Origin: Cerioporus squamosus
Lineage: Eukaryota; Basidiomycota; Agaricomycetes; Polyporales; Polyporaceae
NCBI GenBank assembly: GCA_022592435.1
Contig: JABYQS010000346.1
Coordinates: 1 to 28,264, forward strand
Direction of reading: 5' to 3'
Length of the DNA: 28,264 nt
A program made the translations under genes and the position numbers. Shown piece after piece: positions 1 through 9,725 of the stretch. Under the pieces are notes generated by a model. That model did no database searches. It saw nothing but the letters and a program-made list of their open reading frames with translations, and had not been told where the DNA came from. Within the stretch, counting starts at the first letter, position 1. Each line of letters begins with the position of its first letter.

Positions 1-101
1 CCAAGGGCTCAACGGGCAGTCTGAACACAACTAATACACCGTCGATCTGCAGATATAAGTCATGAGGCGAGCCCTTGTGATACATATTGAATGCGTACCA
101 G

Positions 102-521
102 ATCCTTCAGGATCCCGCTGATCACCGCCCTCCACTCGGGCGACTCCGCAACGAGTTGGTCGGAACGTTCGAAGGTGCCTCCAACGTCGTCAGGGCCAAG
201 TGTAATCTAGAAGAACATCTACTTGAGCCCGTTCGTCAGTACGCCGCTCATGAGCTTCTTCCTGAGAGCTCGACTCAGTAAGTATCAACGGGTCGCCAGT
301 GGTGGGTAACGCGCGACTCACTTGTGCTTCTTTGCGAAGGCTGCCACCTCCAGGACCGCTTGCGGAATTGCGTCATGGTGCGTGATGTATACATACCCTC
401 CGTCGACATCGACGACGAGCCTCACTCTGACACTCAGGCTGACCGACTGATCTCAGCTTGTGTAAGTATGAGGCAAGCTTGCATGCGGGAGGAGAGAGAC
501 GAGCTCGTCTCCCGCTCCTAG
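102..521 (+). CDS. 3' exons of an unidentified gene, 5' end outside the window or unresolved
   Basis: I do not recognise this protein. Three exons chain in one frame: about 102-277, 340-377 and 457-521 (stop TAG). The two introns (278-339 and 378-456) have good donors (GTAAGT, GTGCGT), a CTGAC/CTGAT-type branch region in the second, and AG acceptors. Both splices remove in-frame stops and keep the frame, which argues that this is a real gene. The visible piece is 92 residues, charged and probably helical (for example RNELVG, NLEEHLLEP, then a Pro-rich PPPGP linker and a basic/acidic C-terminus ending ERDELVSRS). No start codon is visible. An in-frame TGA lies at 78-80, so an acceptor near 101 (TACCAG) is likely and the upstream exons are not resolved. 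It is transcribed toward the beta-mannosidase gene. Moderate confidence that it is coding, none about function. Confidence 0.45.
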
Positions 522-937
522 TGTGATGTTGTTTAGTTGAGATAAAGTTTGCTCATCTACCCGGAGTACTAGTATACTATACCTGTCATTCAACTGCATG
601 GGCCAGACGATACATTCGAGGTGGCAGCAACAAGGCTGCAAAGCTCGATTATTAACTTGTTCTCCTCCCGGACGAGAAGAACAGTGCTAATGAGTACAGT
701 ATTAGCTGCACTGCAACAACGACCGCACATACTCACATTTGCGTCAGGCTCTCTCCTTGAAAATCCGGAGGCCTCCTACGGCGAAACAGCGAAATGTTTT
801 GCCATTGTGGAGGCTAAATCAAGGATGCTTCAAGTTCGAGTCTATAAAGAATGGGACGTGGGGGTTAGCCGGACCCGTGGCAAAAACGTGAGACTCACAT
901 GGATGCCATGTGGTGCCGCGTGGCTGCCATGTGCGCT

Positions 938-1012
938 GCCGAGCCTGCGAGGCGGTTGAAGTCCGTGCCGAGCTTGCGAGGCGCCCTGGGTGTTGGGCCG
1001 AGCTTGCGAGGC
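938..1012. repeat. Three spaced 16-bp direct repeats
   Basis: The unit GCCGAGCYTGCGAGGC occurs at 938-953, 967-982 and 997-1012, with period 29-30 bp. The last two copies are identical and the first differs at one base. The unit contains a GCC..GGC imperfect palindrome. There is no coding context. It is probably the remnant of a minisatellite or of a degraded transposon end. Confidence 0.8.
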
Positions 1013-1401
1013 CTCCATGTTCGACTGTCTTACGCCGAGTTCCGCTCGGCGTCCCGCTGTCGCAGCTGCAAATTAGCAGGAATATGGTGCACGGATCAGA
1101 GACGAAGGTGAGTTACAAAAATCAGTAGCAATTCAATTCCACGGGCTACTACTCGAGTTCAACCTGTACTACACACTTACCATTGCGCCGAATTCCATGA
1201 GACGCTACCCGGTTGTTCGACTACTTACTCACAGTAAGCAAGACACATAAACCTGAACGGGCACGGGCACGGGCATGGGCCAAGGGATGGACTGGACAAC
1301 TTATGCATTTATTTACTATAAATACTAACATTCGTATGGCTGCTTTCCACGGGCTGATAAGGGCTGATACTGTTTTAAATCGCCCACGAGCGCATTCTCC
1401 C

Positions 1402-1453
1402 TGAGCCGAAGGCGAAGCAACCCCTGCGGCTCATGGAGCGATGAGCCGAAGGC
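1402..1453. repeat. Pair of 12-bp direct repeats
   Basis: TGAGCCGAAGGC occurs at 1402-1413 and again at 1442-1453. A related GCGGCTCA lies between them in inverse sense. It sits in the non-coding spacer and looks like repeat-element debris. Confidence 0.6.
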
Positions 1454-2253
1454 TCACCACGTCCGAGGCAAAGCCACGGGTGCGAAACTAGTTCAACTTG
1501 TGCGAGCCTGTGCGCGTCGTCAGCGTCGGACCGAACCGCCTGGAGCACAACCGAACCCACCACGTGGCCCTCAGTATATATGCCAGGCGTGCGCTTGCAC
1601 GCGTTTTTCTTCAACATCGAAATACGTGTCCCAGACAAATTGGCTCGCTGACCTCGCTCCTCCTCGTCGGCGACGCCTCATTCCCTGGGTAGAGCGACTT
1701 CCTCAGCCCACTTGTGGGCAGCGATTCGTCTGCGGACTATGTCAAGGGCGCGTCGAGAGCGGTGGAAGACATGCCGATGTGTCGATGACGGGACTGGACA
1801 GGAAAGCGGTGGGCGAGATGGAGGTGCGGGGTCGGCGTGTAGATGTATTCAATGTTTGCAGGCAATACAGATTGTGAGTTGCTTCTCGCTCATGTTAGTG
1901 AGTGTGTCGCCCGCTGCTCTCAGTAGTGGAAAGGAATTCGTCGCCAAGTACCATTGCTCTTCCGCACAGCGAGGTTGACTCTGAGTGAGCTTCAAAGCCT
2001 CAAGCTTCGTGAACGCATGCGATGCCCCTGACACCACAGTGACTATGTAGCTGGCCAAGATTCGTTCAGTCATTTGCCCGCTTCCCCTGACGCCGTACGA
2101 AACGCCTCCCATCACTGTCATATCCTGCGGTCCGACAAGCCCGTCGATAAGGGTCCCGTGCCCGGCGACGGCTCATGAGACGAGGTAGTTATAAGAGTCG
2201 AAAGCCCGAAGCTGAATGGAGCGCAACATCCAATCTTCGTCGCAGAACGCAAG

Positions 2254-5200
2254 ATGGCAGCCATGGTCACCTCCATCTCGCAGAACTGGTCGTGGAAGCA
2301 GCGCGACGCATCGATTGAGTCCGTGCTCGACGAGGTCCACTCCTCTTGGTCGCCCGCGACGTCTTTCCCGTCCGAGGTGCATGTGGAGCTGCTCAAGGCC
2401 GGTCGTATCCCCGATCCGTTCCTCGGCTTCAACGAGCATGATGTTCAGTGTGAGTGCTGGCCGCATCCGCGACTGTGTCCGCGAACATCCGAGGGGTTAA
2501 CCAGCAGCATCTCAGGGATCGCGGACAGCGAATGGCTATATCTGACCAGGTTCGATGTCCCGGAGAAGGAGCGCAGCTCCCGATCCGCGGAGCTCGTCTT
2601 TGAGGGCCTCGACACGGTCTGCGACGTGTATCTTGTGAGTGCCTAGTTGCCTGCTGCATATGCCGAACCCAGACTGAGCTGCGCGACAGAATGGCAAGAA
2701 GATCTTGTACGCGGACAACATGTTCCGCACCTGGAAGGTAAGACTGCGATCCTGACTTCCTGTTGTGTCTCGATGTCTGTGGTGCGATTCAGATCCTACC
2801 AACCCCGTGCGAGCGACGTACGCGGTCGACAATTCTGATCTTGTCTTCAACAGGTCGCTCTCGACAAAGCTCATCTACAGAAGACGGACAACGTCCTGCT
2901 TCTCCACTTCAAGTCCGCAAAGAAGCTAGCCAAGGAGCTTGAGAAGCAATTTGGCCGTGTCCGCGCTGGGTCGACAAACCTCGGCGATCCGAGTCGTGTC
3001 TACGTCCGAAAAGCACAGTATGGATGGCGATGGGATTGGGTACGTTCTATCTTCGCTGTCGTCGCATCTTGTCTACTGACGGACAAGTGTGCAGGGTCCT
3101 GAACTGATGACCTGCGGACCATACCGTGCGATTGCGCTGATCACCTACAATACTCGCATTGAGAGCGTGAATACCCGCGCGCATGTGTCAGCGGCACCGG
3201 CCCTATCTCCTTCGCTGAAGGTCGACATAGCCATCGCAGGCGATGCGTCCGCCGTGAAAGGCGCCAAGGTCGTTCTGAGATCGCTCGACGGGACGGTTGT
3301 CAATGAAGAGGAGGCCAAGAAGATCGGCAATGGTGCCGTCAACTGGGATTTGAAGGACAAGGTCGAACTTTGGTGGCCGGTAGGCTACGGAAGCCAGCCA
3401 TTGTATGATGTTGAGATCAACCTACTGGGCGAGGTATGTCGTGTATTCTGCCATGCATTGTGCTCAGTCCAACCTTCGCAGAGCGACGCCTTACTAGACA
3501 CTCTCACGAAGAGAATTGGGTTCCGTCATGTTCAGCTCATCCAGGAGCCGCTCGAGGAGGCCGACAGATATGGCAAGGGCTCGACGTTCCTCTTTGAGGT
3601 CAATGGTGTACGGATGTTCATGGGTGGTGCGTTACCAAATATCACTACTTAGCTTGTCTGCGTCACTCCACAGTCTGATACGTTGCACAGGCTCGAACTG
3701 GATACCTGCACACAACTTCCTTACACAGCTGAAAGCTGACAACTATCGCGCATGGCTTACGCTCCTTCGCGACGGCAACCAGAACATGGTCCGTCTATGG
3801 GGCGGAGGTGTCTACGAGCCCGACGTCTTTTATGATATATGCGACGGTTCGTGCTGCCCTGGACGTGCTGCGCATCGATGATGCTGATACTGATGTCGGC
3901 CGTGCGCATCCAGAACTTGGCGTCCTCGTGTGGCAGGACTTCCAGTTCGCGTGCGGAGTGTATCCCGCACACGACCAGTTCGTGCAGAGCGTGAAGCAGG
4001 AGGCGATAGACAACGTCAAGCGTCTCCGACACCATCCTTCCATGGCGCTCTTCTGCGGGAACAACGAAGGTACAAGAATCTGTTCATTCCGGCACCTCCG
4101 GATGTGGCTCACCCTTTGGCAGATTATCAGATGATTCTTCAGTGGGGAGGTACGCCGTATGTCAGTGCGCATGTCTGGCCCCTCTGACCCTTACCATCAT
4201 CAGATGTTCCGGAGCTACCGGCGCGAGTCCTGTACGAGGACGTTTTCCCCTCTGTTATATCAGAGCTCTGCGACCCGCCCATCCCGTATCACCGAGGATC
4301 GCCGTATGGCGGCAAGGGCTGGGACACGGCCGACCCGACGATCGGTGACGTGCACCAGTGGGACATCTGGGGCGGCAAGGAGTGGCCGTGGCAGGAGTAT
4401 CCGTTCCACGGCGGACGCTTTGTCAGGTATGCCAATGTCTGCCTCTTGTCTTCGTGTGCGGAACTGACAGGCGGGGGTTGGGCAGTGAATTTGGTATCCC
4501 GGCGTTCCCGGACGTGAAGACGGCCGACTACTGGCTGGATGGAAATACGAAGGATCGTTGGGCACAGTCGAAGTCGATGGCGCAGCATGACAGAGCGGGT
4601 GCCCATGAGCGGCGTTTTGCGATCGTCATGAACGAGAACTTCAGGCTGACCAGCGACCTTGAGACGTACGTGGTTGCCGATGCCCTGCTGCACGATCACA
4701 TGCGAGGTTAACCCCGGTTTTCGAAAGGCACATATACAACACGCAGATCATGCAGTCCGAGGCTGTGAGCCTCGCGTACAGGACGTGGCGGCGCGAGTGG
4801 CGCGGCAAGGGCAAGCAATTTGTGAGTAGCCGTACAGGTTTTGTCTTCGTCTTCGTTCTCGTCTCACGCTGTGTCCAGACTGCCGGTGTGCTCGTGTGGC
4901 AACTGAACGACTGTTGGCCTGTCGTCTCCTGGGCCATCGCGGACTTTTTCGTGAGTGGAATGCCAAGGGGGAGCTGCTTCGTTCCGTCTCCGCCCCTGAC
5001 AGTCTGATGTCATCTTGACAGCTTCGCGCGAAACCTGTGTACTACACTATCGCCCGTGAGCTGAAGCCGATCTCAGTCGGGGCTTTCAGAACAGTGCGTG
5101 GCAGGCCGTCGCTACCCTGTCTTGCTGCTAACCCAACGTTGCATTAGGTCACGCAAAACAGGGATAACGATCGTCCGAAGCAGGTACGTCCTATGGTGGT

Positions 5201-5835
5201 AAGTATTTGACCCGCCAAGCCTGACCGGCCGGCAGTTCTACGAGTTCGGCGCGTTCCGCTCCGTGTCCGCGACGATCGACGTATGGGGCCAGAACAGCAC
5301 GCTCGAGCCGCGCAAGGTCCGCCTCGAGCTCTTGTTCGTCGACCTCTACTCGGACTGGACGGGATCGAAGATGCTGGATGCCACGCTGCTCCCGAACCAG
5401 TCGACGGAGCTTGTGTCGATGCGCGTGCCAGGCCCGCCGCCGCAGAAGCCGAACGCGGTCGATTCGTCGCACTCCGTCGTCGTCGGCGCCCGCCTTGTGG
5501 CCGCTGAGTCCGGGGAAGTAGTCGCGCGCTACGCCGACTGGCCGCAGCCGTTCCGCTTAGTTGACTTCCCGGACCCGAAGCTCGATGTGAAGGTCGAGGG
5601 TGAGAAGGTGACGGTGGCCGTGGAGAGGCCTGTCAAAGGCCTGTTCCTCACGGTCGACGAGGAGGGTGAGGGAGTGCTTGCGAAGCCGGACGAGGTCAGG
5701 TGGAGCGATAACGCTGTGGATGTCTTCCCTGGGGACCCGCAGGTGCTGCAGGTCCGTGGTTTGGCGGGGAAGCGGGCGAAGCTGAGGGTCGCGTATATGG
5801 GCGGTGAACATGGACGCGTCGTGTATCAGCAGTGA
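2254..5835 (+). CDS. Beta-mannosidase, glycoside hydrolase family 2 (16 exons)
   Basis: Intracellular-type GH2 exo-beta-mannosidase (EC 3.2.1.25), which releases mannose from non-reducing ends of manno-oligosaccharides and from the N-glycan core. My model gives 882 residues, normal for fungal family members without a signal peptide. Exons: 2254-2449, 2516-2634, 2690-2737, 2854-3039, 3095-3433, 3482-3626, 3691-3846, 3914-4069, 4123-4149, 4204-4426, 4486-4665, 4728-4821, 4879-4950, 5022-5093, 5148-5183, 5236-5835. All junctions close in frame. The order is an N-terminal sugar-binding jelly roll, an Ig-like domain (about 185-300), a TIM barrel (about 330-690) and C-terminal beta domains. Family landmarks are visible: RLWGGGVYEPDVFYDICDE, the acid/base Glu in CGNNEG (about E448) and the nucleophile in SEFGIPAF (about E533), plus WQLNDCWPVVSW. 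The ATG at 2254 is followed by MVTSISQNWSWKQ, the usual N-terminus. The third intron is long at 116 bp, so a small extra exon there cannot be excluded. Confidence 0.95.
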
Positions 5836-7001
5836 AGCTCGCGCAACCGGACTGTATAGTGAGTCTTTCTCATCTCACGATGGTAGAAAGGTAGTTGCTC
5901 ACTTGAATACCTGAAGTAAGCGATGGTGTAGGTTAAAAGGAGCACGGCCGTCTGAATGCGTTATCCAATGGCATCGGCCGGGGCTATCGAACGCAATCGC
6001 CGCATTGTTTGTCCTGAATATATAACGTTTGGTGCAGGCTACCAGGCCTGTGAGAAGTCTTCTATCCGATGGTCGAGGAAGATGACCTATGTGCTCGTGC
6101 GCCGGGGTAAGCATTACTGGAGCTGTGTCTTGACTGTACCCACTTATCATGTCTGGATACCCGCGCCAGAATCGCTGCGTTGCGAGTACTCGGTGAGTTA
6201 TGAACAATACTCGTCGCATCGCTCGCGCGCTGATGACACTTCACAGGAACACCCGTTGCGTGCTGCACCCCGTTGACCGCGAGATACACATGGCCCAAAT
6301 ATGGCTGCTCTGAGAGGAAAGCAGCTTCCGCCAAGACTATGCCATACACCGGTATGCTGGGGCAGACTCTGATATGTGCAACTTACCGAAGTTGCGTGTA
6401 TTTTGTCAGCCCGACTGCGGAACTTGGACAGCTGAGAAGGCGCTACGGAATGACAGACGGAAATAGGCGCAAGCTCAAATTCACCATCACCATATCCTTA
6501 GCCTCCGTCAAAATTGAGACCCTCGGAAGCGTGCCTAATCCATGACCATACTCATATGCTTCCATGTGCAGTGGCTATCTAACCCTTACCCCCTGGAGGG
6601 CTCCTCGGTACGCCCAGTACAACTCCCGATGTCAAACAGTCCGCGGTTGACGGATGGAGCCCGAATTCCATGCCAGCTGCCATATCCATCCATCTCGAGT
6701 AAAGGGTTCCTCAGTTTCGCCACCATCATTGAGCGCCATGCGTCACAAATGGGCGTGCCGGCAGAGATGACAGGTGCGCTGCTTCTCCAATCCTCTCGTC
6801 CGAGCTGACAACTGTCCGGAGAAGGCGGACAGATGAGCGGGCCTGTCAGACCTGAATGAATTCCGAGCACTTCCACGTTACGCGCATCGTGCGCAAGATA
6901 CTTAAGGTGCGACACCCCGTATAGTGCACTGGATACACTTCCCGCCTTCGCGCACCTGGGCCATAAAGCCGCTCTTCCTCCCCTCCTCTTGCTTGAGTCA
7001 C
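5836..7001. other. Intergenic region between beta-mannosidase and MFS porter
   Basis: It contains the beta-mannosidase 3' UTR and the MFS promoter. On the minus strand, about 6349-5899, a possible small or decayed gene can be pieced together. The segment EQPYLGHVYLAVNGVQHATG is followed by a GTGAAG..CGCAG intron, then RFWRGYPDMI, then a GTGGGT..ACATAG intron and an open frame to a stop at 5899. The upstream exon frame does not close, so I do not call it a gene. Nothing else is seen. Confidence 0.4.
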
Positions 7002-8629
7002 ATGGTGGACAGTGAAAAGTCCAGAGATAGGTCGATGGCCCACCACTCTCACGACGTGTCCGACGCTGCGACCTCATGCGGAGATGAGCGTACTTCGTCA
7101 AGCAAAGCACCTTCCCTGGCAAGCGATCCGCTGAGAAGATGTCCTGATGGAGGGATGCAGGCGTGGCTCACCGTGCTTGGAGCCTTCCTTGCGCTCTTCT
7201 GCACATTCGGGCAGTTGAATGCGTTTGGGACGTTCCAGACATGGTACGCCGAACATCAACTACACGATCTGCCGCCATCTACAATATCATGGATCGGCTC
7301 GCTGCAACTGTGGATCTTCTTCTTCTCTGTGAGGATCCAGCAGCGCGTCGTCGAATTCTGACTCACTCTGGAGCGAAGGGAGGATTCATTGGACGCTGGT
7401 TCGATGCTTACGGGCCGCGAGTGATCATGATTCCCGGCACCGTCATCCTCGTCTTCAGCATCATGATGACGAGTCTTGCAACACAATACTACCAATACAT
7501 ACTCGCTCAGGGGATACTGTTCGGCCTTGGAGTGGGCATGATGTACGCACGTCTCCCTTTGCTCGTTGACCGTCTACTGATATGCTTTAGCTTCTACCCA
7601 TCGCTATCAGCAATATCCACACATTTTTCGAGGTATCGCGGGACCGCGCTTGGCGTCGCATTCACCGGATCCGGCGTTGGTGAGTGTTGACTGCGCTCGG
7701 GTCATGACGCTACCACGATTCTGATAGGATCTCTCCCAGGTGGAATGGTGTACCCCATCATGTTCAAGAGGCTCTTTGATAAGATTGGGTTTGCATGGGC
7801 GGTGCGGATATCCGGCTTCATCTCGCTTGCGTGCTGCGTGGTGGCAGTCTGCACCGTCACGAGCTCCCAGCCTCCTGTGCGAAGAGAAGGACCGTGGTTT
7901 GACAGCAAGCACTTCCGAGACGTCCCATTCGTGCTCGTCGTCTCAGGTAGTATCTTCGTCTGTCTAGGTGAGCGAGACATACGTGTTCGGGCGACAGGTA
8001 CTTATAGTATTCGTCTCCGCAGGACTCTTCATACCTTTCTTCTACATCGCAGACTATGCGGAAGCTCATGGTGTCTCGGCGAACACCGCGTTCTACATCA
8101 TCTCTGCGATGAACGGCGGAGGTATCGTCGGTCGCCTCGCCCCTCCTTTGCTGTCAGACGTCGTGGGACGCTTCAACGTTATCACGCCTTGCGCCTTCCT
8201 GCTGGGCCTGTCAGCGCTCGTCTTCTGGATCTTCGCGAAGTCTCTCGTCAGCATACTCCTCTTCGCCATACTGTACGGCTTCCTGTCCGGCGCTTTCATC
8301 GCCATGCTTATCCCGTGCGTTGCGCAAATATCTGAAGGGGAGAAGCTGAAAGAGATCGGGACGCGGATCGGAGTGCTGTACAGCATCGTATCGTTCGCGT
8401 ATGTCCCATTCTCTACATGTATGTTTCTGAACTATGACTTACTGGGTGTCTGTGCATCGTCTTGTGCAGCGCACTGGCAGGTGGGCCCGCGGCCGGCGCC
8501 ATCCTCAAGGCAAATCATGGGTCATATAGTGGGATGATCCTCCTATGTGGGGTTGCCAATCTAATCGGGTCGTTATTCATGCTCTGGGCAAGGTTCCGTT
8601 TGGACTCGCGGATGTTGACGCGGGTATGA
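7002..8629 (+). CDS. MFS transporter, monocarboxylate-porter-like (6 exons)
   Basis: A 12-helix major facilitator of the fungal monocarboxylate porter-like group (Mch type); the substrate is unknown. The model gives 459 residues. Exons: 7002-7328, 7379-7542, 7591-7679, 7728-7967, 8023-8422, 8470-8629. A hydrophilic cytosolic N-terminus of about 48 residues, rich in Ser/Asp/His, precedes TM1 (QAWLTVLGAFLALFCTFG), followed by NAFGTFQTWY, the typical MCP-family start. The TM4-5 segment carries RYRGTALGVAFTGSGVG, matching the family RRGLAxGIAxxGSGxG pattern. The second half starts at GLFIPFFYIADYA and includes NGGGIVGRLAPPLLSD. The start at 7002 is the first ATG in frame; a second Met lies 11 codons on. 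The last intron is odd: the strong GTATGT donor at 8419 would throw the frame off TM11-12, so I use the weaker GTTTCT donor at 8423, which restores GGPAAGAILKANHGSYSGMI. A frameshift is the alternative. Confidence 0.9.
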
Positions 8630-9725
8630 CCATGCATTTTGAGGGGACACGTCAGCATTCAGGACGCTTCATGTATACTCTCACTTGGTTCAAGTGGGCG
8701 GGGAGATCCCCGCCGCTTGTCCGATTCCACAAGAGATGAGGTTCTCAGAAAGAGGTGTGATCATAATTTGAGTAGTCCAGTGCAAGAGACTACATGACGG
8801 TAGATCTGATAGTAGATCTACAATCGAGTATTTTCTTGTCGGTAGCACGTAGTGTATGAACCCCAATCCCGTACGGTACAATGTACTACCTCATAAGTCT
8901 CCATCTCCGTCCACGCAAACGTCGCAGACGATGTTCGAGCCTCACCACACTGATAATAAACGTGTACGCCAGGGGACGGGCCTGGAAACCAGTCCAAGCG
9001 TCTACTAGTACCCGAACGGATTTTCACATTCGGTCGCACAACATCCCAGAAGAAGAGGAAACCCGCAATTAAGAATACCGAGAAACACAGTAGTCGAAGA
9101 CATAAGCAGCAAGCAAGTACTGAAGTCTGACAGACATGAGGCTTAGACAGATATAAAGAAAAGAGAGTCAAGAGAACGAGTCGGAGCTGCGAGCGAGACG
9201 CGCTCAATGCCCAAATCGAGCGTGCCGAACATGCCGGTTTAACGATATGCTTAAGTAATCACTGCCAGACCTCCGTCGCAAGACCGATTCCTTTTTGTGG
9301 AATCGGAACTGTATCATAGCTCATCACATTCAGGGTTAGATCTCGCGTCAGCCCGTTGTCGGTGCGCCAGGCCGCCCATCTGCGGTGTGGATTGTTCCAT
9401 TCCCGTACCGCGTTGAACCCTCCAGACGTTCATTTCCTCTCTGCGAGTGCTGCGAGCTCGCCAGCAAGCGACGGGCTCTGGGCTGACTGCTCAGACATTC
9501 CCGCTTCAGCATTCACCTCAAGTCTCGAATAACGCGGTTAATCGTCGCAATGTTGTCTGATGCATACATGATGATACAACAATCCAGACGTTCCGATGTC
9601 GCGGCAGCGCTTCGGTCCTGCCTACGCCCTCCTACTACGCCCTTCCGAACGCAGACGCTCCATAGAGTGCTCTACACGTGCACACTTCTATACCCCCCAA
9701 GTCGTCCGTCCACCAGCAGGTATAT
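8630..9725. other. Intergenic region between convergent genes (MFS and PRODH-1)
   Basis: It holds the 3' UTRs of two convergent genes and no supported gene. Near 8802-8820 a GTAGATCT motif is repeated. A perfect 8-bp stem with 7-nt loop lies at 9284-9306. Open frames here are short, have unlikely composition and lack family features. Confidence 0.5.
9284..9306. repeat. Perfect hairpin (8-bp stem, 7-nt loop)
   Basis: CCGATTCC (9284-9291) and GGAATCGG (9299-9306) are perfect inverted repeats around a T-rich loop. It lies between two convergent genes, about 420 bp beyond the PRODH-1 stop codon. It could be a 3' UTR structure or a remnant of a small inverted-repeat element. Its role is unknown. 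Confidence 0.6.

Larger units (their letters stand above)
522..2253. other. Intergenic spacer with low-copy short repeats
   Basis: No convincing gene was resolved over most of this 1.7 kb. It holds three spaced 16-bp repeats (938-1012), a run of GGGCAC/GGGCAT units near 1259-1282, a GGGCTGATA doublet (1351-1369), and two copies of TGAGCCGAAGGC (1402-1453). The right end is the beta-mannosidase promoter, with a TTATAAGA-like element near 2189. A minus-strand ATG-started open frame at 1849-2121 would be divergent to the beta-mannosidase, with 132 bp between start codons. Its first 50 residues look codon-like, but I cannot assign it to a family. Confidence 0.5.

Noticed and set aside
800..860. 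Possible tRNA T-loop (AGTTCGAGTCT)
   Set aside because: No matching acceptor stem, D-arm or anticodon arm could be folded around it. No tRNA was found elsewhere in the window.
938..1012. CRISPR-like spacing of repeats
   Set aside because: Only three short units with 13-14 bp spacers in a eukaryotic genome; the spacing and lengths do not fit a CRISPR array.
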